From positions 1 to 43,150 of the IMG/VR virus record IMGVR_UViG_3300012354_000003: a DNA stretch of 43,150 nucleotides; one strand, written 5' to 3'. This DNA comes from a virus. The notes below the pieces were generated by a model that saw nothing but the letters and a program-made list of their open reading frames with translations, had not been told where the DNA came from and made no database searches. The translations under genes were made by a program, and so were the position numbers. Positions 37,959-43,150 of this stretch are shown piece by piece (positions within the stretch are counted from its first letter, which is position 1; every line of letters begins with the position of its first letter).

Positions 37959-37993
37959 GTCAGTCCTTTCTTTTATAGGGTCGGATTGGTTAT

Positions 37994-38242
37994 TCACGGC
38001 AACCACACTTTCCTGAATCCAGATTTTACAGCTAAGTCACTGTCAGGAAACGTGCCGCCTTCGCAATAGGCATGGTCACGATAATATCGAGACGCGAATT
38101 GGAATATTTGTTTGTGCTTAACACAGGCTGGCCGCCAGAAACCTATAATTGACCAGAGGAAAAATGGGTAGGGCATAGGGCGTTCCCAGCCTTCGCCATC
38201 ATTAGTTTGTATGCCTGTATCTGTAAATCTAGTTATTCTCAT
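37994..38242 (-). CDS. Hypothetical protein (82 aa)
   Basis: Aromatic-rich (PYPFFLWSIIGFWRPACVKH), possible single hydrophobic stretch; C-terminal C-E-G-G-T-F-P-D-S-D. ATGA overlap with the 127-aa gene. Unrecognised. Confidence 0.55.
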   Translation of the reverse strand: MRITRFTDTGIQTNDGEGWERPMPYPFFLWSIIGFWRPACVKHKQIFQFASRYYRDHAYCEGGTFPDSDLAVKSGFRKVWLP

Positions 38243-38622
38243 GATGTCTTTTCCAAATAATCACGCAACCTATTAGCCACATCTTGTGGCGTATGCCCAT
38301 CATACTTGAGTAAGTACTGCGGTTTTAGATGCGGTATTTTGAATAGATCCCAATATTCATCCTCATAGTGATTACTTATTTGGCCCATTGGCAGGACAGC
38401 AACAACGATAAACCAACCGCCGCCAAAGCACAGCAGACCATCCTCATGCACACGGCTTTTGTAAACTTTGTATTTATGCTGCGATGCCCATTCGTTAAAG
38501 AGCGCTGCATTATAAAGCATGCGGAACTCGTACAGCTCATTGAATGTGTGATAGCCATCTGATACTTGGCCAATGTCAGGATATTCGTTTTGTCCATTTT
38601 CGTCCGTAACCCAAATGCTCAT
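38239..38622 (-). CDS. Conserved phage protein type (127 aa)
   Basis: I-S-D-G-Y-H-T-F-N-E-L-Y-E-F-R and G-G-W-F-I-V-V-A-V-L-P-M-G-Q-I-S-N-H-Y-E are hallmarks of a family frequent in siphovirus and podovirus accessory regions, function unknown. Coupled both sides. Confidence 0.65.
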   Translation of the reverse strand: MSIWVTDENGQNEYPDIGQVSDGYHTFNELYEFRMLYNAALFNEWASQHKYKVYKSRVHEDGLLCFGGGWFIVVAVLPMGQISNHYEDEYWDLFKIPHLKPQYLLKYDGHTPQDVANRLRDYLEKTS

Positions 38623-39146
38623 AGTCTCTCCTTATCATTATTAGGGGTGTTTGGTTGGTTTCTTGGGCTGGAGCGCATATATTGCACATTTTCTGAGGTA
38701 ATTTCTTTCATGTCGCTCCACAGCTCACCTATAACTTTACTCGTCATGATGGGCAATCCCTGCGCCCTGTGCGCTAATAGGTAGCCAACATGATGGTCGA
38801 TTCTTGAAATGGCTAAATACGCACCGATACCTTCATGCTTCCTTACAGCTACTTGGAGGTACTGGTCGAAGAGGGCCATAATCTTATCCATAACTCTGTC
38901 TCCGATGAGTTGCCCGACAGTTATGTTGTGGGATACAAACATGTCTTTAGGCACAGGTAGCTCAATCGATTCAATCTTTTGGCGTAGCTCCTCCCTATCT
39001 ACCTGTGGGAGGGGAGGGGGTTGGGGGGTCATCTCTTGCCGCTCGATTTCTACAAGTTTGGGTTTATCGATACAGCCTTTTGTATCATCACCCAGGCAAT
39101 AATAACCATGTACGGGGCACTGTATCTCTGATGCTGATTTGGTCAT
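38619..39146 (-). CDS. Hypothetical protein (175 aa)
   Basis: N-terminal Cys cluster (C-P-V-H-G-Y-Y-C...C-I-D), Pro-rich linker, then helices (LRQKIESIELP; IMALFDQYLQVAVRKHEGIG). Possibly a zinc-linked adaptor. Unrecognised. Confidence 0.55.
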   Translation of the reverse strand: MTKSASEIQCPVHGYYCLGDDTKGCIDKPKLVEIERQEMTPQPPPLPQVDREELRQKIESIELPVPKDMFVSHNITVGQLIGDRVMDKIMALFDQYLQVAVRKHEGIGAYLAISRIDHHVGYLLAHRAQGLPIMTSKVIGELWSDMKEITSENVQYMRSSPRNQPNTPNNDKERL

Positions 39147-39442
39147 AGTTTGCCCTCTCTAACTAAAGTGGCATATCTCTCGCCCCTGATGTAATCTGGC
39201 TCAGATATAGAGACAAGAGGCGGTGCCATAACGAGATGAGCATTACCGTGAGCGACTTCCTGCTCGTATACATCCCAGGCAGATGGGACTAAGGGGTTGA
39301 CCGGTGCTTGCGAGGGACGTCTTATAATTCGTTTCTCGCAGACAGAACACTCAAATAATATCTTCGGGTCAGGATATCCTTGCATCAATTGGTTAGTATC
39401 AACCCAGTAGTGTCTATGCCTGTTGAATATTCTTAATCTCAT
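39143..39442 (-). CDS. Hypothetical protein (99 aa)
   Basis: ATG 39440-39442 behind GGGAGGGAG; the longer frame extends into the nuclease gene and is rejected. C-S-V-C-E-K-R-I-I-R-R may be a zinc knuckle. Unrecognised. Confidence 0.6.
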   Translation of the reverse strand: MRLRIFNRHRHYWVDTNQLMQGYPDPKILFECSVCEKRIIRRPSQAPVNPLVPSAWDVYEQEVAHGNAHLVMAPPLVSISEPDYIRGERYATLVREGKL

Positions 39443-39485
39443 TTCTCCCTCCCATCTGCTGTAGGGTCTTTTGGTGTGGTAGGGG

Positions 39486-40307
39486 TCATAGTTCCTCCTT
39501 TTTCGAAAACTCTTCGGCGATTGTGAGCATTTTTCTGGATGCGACCGCCACCGATTCAAGCTCCCATTTTATTGTCCGCATATCACCTGCAAGCGCTATT
39601 TTTATTGCCGACGACAACTGTCTTGGCGTGAGATTCCAAGATCCGCCTGATACAAGCTTTTGTAGCTCAAAGCTGCCGATTCTCGCGTACCAGTCACCTG
39701 GACGGTCACTACTGTTACTATTCTCAAGTTTTATGCCAAGCTCGTTGTGCAACTCTTTGACAAAAGAGAGCAGGCCAGAATATCGTGCCTTATATTCGGC
39801 TTCTAAATTCAGCCGCTCATCTTTCAGCTCATCATTGTGCACATCCAGTGGGATGCTGCCGCGGGCATCGGTGCGTAGCAAGGACGCGACAAAATCATGT
39901 GACATGGGTGCGGATTGCAGCAGTGGCGCTTTTTTTATTACTTTTAGTTCCCCATCCACGACAGCCATCATGCCCCAATCTTCGGGTAGTTCACCGCCTT
40001 TGACCATTGATTGATCGGCAATAACTAGCCACCACTTGTCGCAGTATTTTTTGTTTTCATACGATTTATTGGGTTTCTTTAGTTCGTTTAGCCAATCAGC
40101 GCGGCTGATTTTTACCTCAAAGCCCTCTAGTAAATTGCCACTACTATGCCACGCTCCAAGCACCATTACGTCGGCTATGCAGTTTGCCCCGCCAGTCGAC
40201 GAAGCTACTTGTGAGAGCACAATGTACTTTGCTAGTTGCTCTGCACCATTCTCGCCGCCATACTTGTCTATGACCATGTGGGTTAGCTCCCCAGTCCTGA
40301 CACTCAT
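39486..40307 (-). CDS. PD-(D/E)XK nuclease-like protein (MmcB/VRR-like)
   Basis: 273 aa, GGAGGTGG ribosome site. N-terminal restriction-endonuclease-like fold: Glu/Gln helix (GAEQLAKYIVL), candidate Asp46 (C-I-A-D-V-M-V-L), Glu64 and Lys66 (G-F-E-V-K-I-S-R-A-D-W-L), then a strand and Y-C-D-K-W-W-L-V-I-A-D. This is the active-site pattern of MmcB-type DNA repair nucleases. The C-terminal half is helical and charged, perhaps for DNA binding. Coupled to the 89-aa gene. Confidence 0.75.
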   Translation of the reverse strand: MSVRTGELTHMVIDKYGGENGAEQLAKYIVLSQVASSTGGANCIADVMVLGAWHSSGNLLEGFEVKISRADWLNELKKPNKSYENKKYCDKWWLVIADQSMVKGGELPEDWGMMAVVDGELKVIKKAPLLQSAPMSHDFVASLLRTDARGSIPLDVHNDELKDERLNLEAEYKARYSGLLSFVKELHNELGIKLENSNSSDRPGDWYARIGSFELQKLVSGGSWNLTPRQLSSAIKIALAGDMRTIKWELESVAVASRKMLTIAEEFSKKEEL

Positions 40308-40573
40308 TTTCCACCTCCATATTCCTTAACAATTTGTGATAGTCTGGCCGAAAGATATTCGTCTGGATGGCCTAAGCCTTCGAGTAATCCGACTGCGCGG
40401 GCAAGGTCGGATACAAGCCTAGCGTTTTCTGCTGCAAACTCTTTATGGATGGCGGTGAGGGCTTCGCCAATATATTTCTCCCATTCCGCAGCGGTTACGG
40501 GTCTAGTATGACCAATCGAACGGCCATCAGCGAATAAGTCGCTGAGTATTTCTTCTAGTTTATCTTGGTCCAT
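40304..40573 (-). CDS. Hypothetical protein (89 aa)
   Basis: MDQDKLEEILSDLFADGRSI (ATG 40571-40573), ends H-P-D-E-Y-L-S-A-R-L-S-Q. Helical. Overlaps the 48-aa gene by 19 bases. Unrecognised. Confidence 0.55.
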   Translation of the reverse strand: MDQDKLEEILSDLFADGRSIGHTRPVTAAEWEKYIGEALTAIHKEFAAENARLVSDLARAVGLLEGLGHPDEYLSARLSQIVKEYGGGK

Positions 40574-40701
40574 GAAGCCTCCCAACAATTTTTAAACATT
40601 TCTTTCCAGGTAAAACGAGGTCTTTCGGTAAACCAGATCATTGTTACTACCATAAGAGTCATTGGAAAGATCAATATTAGAAACATTCTGTATTTACTCA
40701 T
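40555..40701 (-). CDS. Small membrane protein (48 aa)
   Basis: MSKYRMFLILIFPMTLMVVT opens with one transmembrane segment; basic C-terminus. ATGA overlap with the 98-aa gene. Inner-membrane peptide of unknown role. Confidence 0.55.
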   Translation of the reverse strand: MSKYRMFLILIFPMTLMVVTMIWFTERPRFTWKEMFKNCWEASWTKIN

Positions 40702-40994
40702 TCTTGTCTCCTTGGGGCCTGTAACTCAGCTAGGCGCTCAGCAAATTCATCGCCAAGCGCATTCCAGTCTTGAGCTTCATTGTTTATTGCATCAGTCAGC
40801 CGGTCATCATACCATTTACGCTCATCAATCCGTATCTCAGCTTCCCGAGCCTTACGGTCTTCTGAGATGAGGTTCATGATTGATTTAACTGCTTCGATTG
40901 TAGTCATTGGGTAACCATAGCCTTTTGCCCGATCAACCAATTTAGATATCTCTTCGCGCAGTTCTTCATTATTATTACTGAGTGGGGTGTTCAT
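40698..40994 (-). CDS. Helical protein (98 aa)
   Basis: ATG 40992-40994 with GGAGGTG upstream. M-N-T-P-L-S-N-N-N-E-E-L-R-E-E-I-S-K; charged helical body; C-terminal LAELQAPRRQE. Coupled to the 56-aa gene. Unrecognised. Confidence 0.55.
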   Translation of the reverse strand: MNTPLSNNNEELREEISKLVDRAKGYGYPMTTIEAVKSIMNLISEDRKAREAEIRIDERKWYDDRLTDAINNEAQDWNALGDEFAERLAELQAPRRQE

Positions 40995-41161
40995 GGCATA
41001 CACCTCCCCGGAAGATAAGTGTTTCTCAGATACCAATTAGTCTTCCAGGATGCGCAAGGGGCGGTATACCATATTAACCCGCCACCGATTAATAGAGTGA
41101 TTGCCATGCCCCAGAACAGTAGGTATAGAACTATTACAATTCTATCTTTTATCTTACTCAT
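40991..41161 (-). CDS. Small membrane protein (56 aa)
   Basis: MSKIKDRIVIVLYLLFWGMA is followed by GGGLIWYTAP: one or two hydrophobic segments. ATGA overlaps both neighbours. Unrecognised. Confidence 0.55.
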   Translation of the reverse strand: MSKIKDRIVIVLYLLFWGMAITLLIGGGLIWYTAPCASWKTNWYLRNTYLPGRCMP

Positions 41162-41349
41162 ATTTTCTCTTTGCTTTCCGGTGTCTTGTTCGCCCGATCA
41201 AATTCATTATCAAGCCATGTCATAAAATCAGCGAAGGTAGGCACGTTCTCTTGATCGGTTAGACGGTTATACCCACGTTCACGAAGGAAGTATGCCCAGA
41301 GGCTAAGAATGTTCTCGGCTAGATCTAGCTTTTCTTCGTCTTTAAACAT
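41158..41349 (-). CDS. Hypothetical acidic protein (63 aa)
   Basis: LDLAENILSLWAYFLRERGYN then T-F-A-D-F-M-T-W-L-D-N-E-F. Helical. Coupled. A 20-aa ORF upstream (41349-41411) lacks a ribosome site. Confidence 0.55.
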   Translation of the reverse strand: MFKDEEKLDLAENILSLWAYFLRERGYNRLTDQENVPTFADFMTWLDNEFDRANKTPESKEKI

Positions 41350-41413
41350 TATTGCTTCTCCTTATCTAGTTCTTTATGGGGGCTTATTAAAAATTCACTG
41401 GCGGTAAGCATGA

Positions 41414-41632
41414 TTAGTTGGCTGTCTTTTCTGCCCAAGGGTTTTTGTCACCCATCAAGAGCTGCGCATCATCCAAACGATGGATAGCATCTTCTATGTG
41501 GCGGAGAGCCAATACAAGTTCTTGTACAACGGGTGGCTTAGATACGCTGATATTTTCTTTTAAGTTTCGGTGGGCTATAGCTAACCGCTCTCGTGCATTC
41601 ACTAAAAGTTCTGGGGCTGCTGTATTTTCCAT
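41414..41632 (-). CDS. Helical protein (72 aa)
   Basis: E-R-L-A-I-A-H-R-N-L-K-E-N...A-L-R-H-I-E-D-A-I-H-R-L-D-D-A: two-helix hairpin pattern. A resemblance to Acb2/Tad1-type anti-defence proteins was considered but is not good enough to claim. ATG preceded by AAGGAGAAT. Confidence 0.55.
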   Translation of the reverse strand: MENTAAPELLVNARERLAIAHRNLKENISVSKPPVVQELVLALRHIEDAIHRLDDAQLLMGDKNPWAEKTAN

Positions 41633-41673
41633 AATTCTCCTTTATCTCACCGCCAGTAAAGACGGCCACTTAA

Positions 41674-42015
41674 TTATATAGCCCGATCAATTTCGTCCAA
41701 TTTCCGCTCAGTAGCTGCATCTTCCAGCCGAACCATCATGTCAATAAAGTGCTCTTCCTCTTCTTTATCGATAGCTTCCAAATCTTTAATAGCCATCTCA
41801 GTAGCCTGTCGCATACAGTCAAAGATCACCAGCCAGTTCTTGGCGTAATCGATGGTGCGACCGGAGAAGTACCATCTCTTGTCTGGATACGGAGCGCCTA
41901 TGGCATCGGGTAAGTCAACTAAGCTGATCGTCTTCTTAACCCGATCAATCTTGACTAAAATATCGATTCCGCCGCTGAATTTATACCTACGAATTGTCAA
42001 TAAATCTTTAGTCAT
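41674..42015 (-). CDS. Hypothetical protein (113 aa)
   Basis: MTKDLLTIRRYKFSGGIDIL from ATG 42013-42015 with GAGGTC upstream and 4-base overlap. Beta-rich start then C-terminal acidic helix (DKEEEEHFIDMMVRLEDAAT). Unrecognised. Confidence 0.55.
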   Translation of the reverse strand: MTKDLLTIRRYKFSGGIDILVKIDRVKKTISLVDLPDAIGAPYPDKRWYFSGRTIDYAKNWLVIFDCMRQATEMAIKDLEAIDKEEEEHFIDMMVRLEDAATERKLDEIDRAI

Positions 42016-42206
42016 AACTTGACCTCCTCCGGCCAATCATCCAAATCATAATCACCGCTATAGATATGCACCGTCTCGCTCTCAGCAGGCATTCCGTGCA
42101 AACTCAGGTGATTGCCCACCATTTCCAGTGCATCTTCTGACGAATTGGCTTCAACTTCCATTTCGCCGTTATGAGTATAGCTAAAGGCAACTTTGTAATC
42201 ACGCAT
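42012..42206 (-). CDS. Hypothetical protein (64 aa)
   Basis: MRDYKVAFSYTHNGEMEVEA; acidic, beta-prone, with E-D-A-L-E-M-V helix. Similar small acidic proteins are frequent in phage accessory operons. Overlaps the 53-aa gene by 8 bases. Confidence 0.6.
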   Translation of the reverse strand: MRDYKVAFSYTHNGEMEVEANSSEDALEMVGNHLSLHGMPAESETVHIYSGDYDLDDWPEEVKL

Positions 42207-42360
42207 GGTTTGCTCCGTTCTCTGCGACTTCGCCCAAATGACGCAACAGATTTAACTTGATATCTTGAAAGACTTCATAACTCTCGTAACAGGGCTCGTG
42301 AGGATGGACCATGTGATCGGTAACTTCCTCTAGATCGTGCTGGATACTCTCAGTATTCAT
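42199..42360 (-). CDS. Hypothetical protein (53 aa)
   Basis: MNTESIQHDLEEVTDHMVHP, with C-Y-E-S-Y-E-V-F. ATG 42358-42360. Overlaps the 64-aa genes on both sides. His/Glu-rich; unrecognised. Confidence 0.55.
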   Translation of the reverse strand: MNTESIQHDLEEVTDHMVHPHEPCYESYEVFQDIKLNLLRHLGEVAENGANHA

Positions 42361-42544
42361 CGTATGCCTTTCTAACCCATACTAGGCCCATGATGAGGGT
42401 AGATGCTCCAATAGCGAACTCCAGGATACCGAAGATCGCCCGTGAATAGTCTGGAAGGCTCATAATATTAATGAGCCCCCGGACGATCAGAGCCAAGCCA
42501 TTCACCAAAACTAACGCGCTGAGTGTGATCAAAAGGTATTTCAT
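42350..42544 (-). CDS. Membrane protein (64 aa)
   Basis: MKYLLITLSALVLVNGLALI: two hydrophobic segments around a short charged turn (SLPDYSRAIFG). ATG 42542-42544; 4-base overlap with the 46-aa gene. Pair of adjacent tiny membrane proteins. Confidence 0.55.
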   Translation of the reverse strand: MKYLLITLSALVLVNGLALIVRGLINIMSLPDYSRAIFGILEFAIGASTLIMGLVWVRKAYDEY

Positions 42545-42681
42545 TGTCTTTTCTCTATCATTCTCATTACTACTGCCCAAATCACATAGCCGACGAACAT
42601 CAAGGTGAAAACGGTCAGGACGAACAAGAACAATAGCTCGAATACTCGGATGGTGTAATATAGAACCTCATTCCAACGCAT
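42541..42681 (-). CDS. Small membrane protein (46 aa)
   Basis: One transmembrane segment (ELLFLFVLTVFTLMFVGYVIW) and basic tail. It starts just after the pentapeptide-repeat gene (TAAT-ATG arrangement) and overlaps the next membrane protein by 4 bases. Confidence 0.55.
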   Translation of the reverse strand: MRWNEVLYYTIRVFELLFLFVLTVFTLMFVGYVIWAVVMRMIEKRQ

Positions 42682-42682
42682 A

Positions 42683-43150
42683 TTATTTCTCCTCAAGTAC
42701 CCTATCGATCAGCACCAAGACATGCTTTGCGAATTCATTATTCTCAGGCGTGTCACCTTTACGAATATTCAGGAACCATTGCTCACCCGGATTATGGGTA
42801 CCTTTTTCGTAAAAAGGAATCGCTTGGCAAACATTGTCGACTCCGCCATCTGCGTTGCCGAGTGTGCCCACCAAGCAAGCACAGTCACCTTCGTATTGAG
42901 TTCCGTCAACCTTACCCTTAATCAGCTTTTCCCGCAGAAACGGTACTTCGGCCTTTAGGCATCCTAGAATAAACAGAATGTCTCGGCTGGCTTGATTGAT
43001 ATAGTCCTGAGGAAGCTTATCTAATGTTTGGCCGCGCAGGTCAGCGCCGTACAGGTCAGCGCCGCGCAGGTCAGCGCCGCGCAGGTTAGCGCCGCGCAGG
43101 TCAGCGCCGCGCAGGTCAGCGCCGTACAGGTCAGCGCCGTACAGGTCAGC
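42683..43150 (-). CDS. Pentapeptide-repeat protein, C-terminal part
   Basis: Continues the gene at 1-175 when the 31-base overlap is merged: about 10 more A(D/N)LxG repeats, ending [12 protein letters not shown], then a compact C-terminal domain ([29 protein letters not shown]...[21 protein letters not shown]). That C-terminal domain is widespread in phage pentapeptide proteins of unknown function. Whole protein about 203 aa. Confidence 0.8.
   Translation of the reverse strand, partial: ADLYGADLYGADLRGADLRGANLRGADLRGADLYGADLRGQTLDKLPQDYINQASRDILFILGCLKAEVPFLREKLIKGKVDGTQYEGDCACLVGTLGNADGGVDNVCQAIPFYEKGTHNPGEQWFLNIRKGDTPENNEFAKHVLVLIDRVLEEK
43022..43150. repeat. Pentapeptide-coding 15-bp tandem repeat array, right end
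   Basis: Tandem 15-bp units (CAGGTCAGCGCCG core) encode the A(D/N)LxG pentapeptides. Bases 43120-43150 equal 1-31. Confidence 0.9.

Noticed and set aside
41349-41411. 20-aa ORF between the 63-aa and 72-aa genes
   Set aside because: No ribosome site and no coupling overlap with its upstream gene.
41414-41632. Acb2/Tad1 anti-defence protein
   Set aside because: Two-helix pattern is similar in outline, but key family motif positions do not match well enough.
1-43150. Integrase, lysogeny repressor, DNA polymerase or helicase genes
   Set aside because: Looked for and not found among the frames; lifestyle therefore not assigned.

Overview
The window is a tailed-phage genome that appears complete and circular. 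Bases 1-31 are identical to bases 43120-43150. Merging that overlap gives a circle of about 43,119 bp and restores one intact pentapeptide-repeat gene across the join (175 down to 1, then 43119 down to 42683). Virion genes point to a short-tailed, P22-like podovirus: a P22-type portal, scaffold, coat, gp4-like adaptor, gp10-like stabilisation protein and Gly/Ala-rich ejection-type proteins, with no tape-measure gene. The host is not identifiable. Canonical TTGACA/TATAAT promoters, strong AGGAGG ribosome sites, a CHAP endolysin, a small holin of a type seen in actinobacterial phages, a Patescibacteria/Actinobacteria-type secreted transglycosylase, and LemA and DUF4190-like membrane proteins fit a monoderm host (actinobacterial or Saccharibacteria-like). 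This is inference.

Layout. Nearly everything is on the minus strand. (1) 7.6 kb down to 5.1 kb: lysis block (49-aa leader ORF, holin-like protein, CHAP endolysin with a strong internal start, 30-aa amphipathic peptide, second holin), then a 126-aa protein and a winged-helix replication-type protein. (2) 4.5 kb down to 1 and across the join to 35.9 kb: an early-type operon with a transglycosylase-like lysin, a large structured non-coding segment, a small membrane protein, an Erf recombinase, a NinG-like HNH protein, a Ser-rich membrane protein, LemA, the pentapeptide protein, then about 24 small accessory genes mostly coupled by 4-base ATGA overlaps. (3) 34.3 kb down to 10.4 kb: packaging and virion genes, with about 13 small genes and a homing-type HNH gene between terminase and portal. 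(4) Two plus-strand islands: 7.6-10.45 kb carries a GroES-like plus GroEL chaperonin pair and three small proteins; 34.5-35.4 kb carries a secreted beta-propeller protein.

Regulation is the unusual part. Six leftward control sites share a cassette in which a CCCC run in the leader pairs with the GGGG-type ribosome site of the following virion or lysis gene. Five control regions carry a box of the form AGAACA-N5-AGAACA, and two copies are identical over 30 bp. Several promoters are followed almost at once by an intrinsic-terminator hairpin, which suggests antitermination. Two leaders (chaperonin operon, and 35.75-35.86 kb) start with a segment complementary to the loop of the next strong hairpin. 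A tight four-way-junction RNA fold occupies 3117-3339. All structures were found by eye and need computation.
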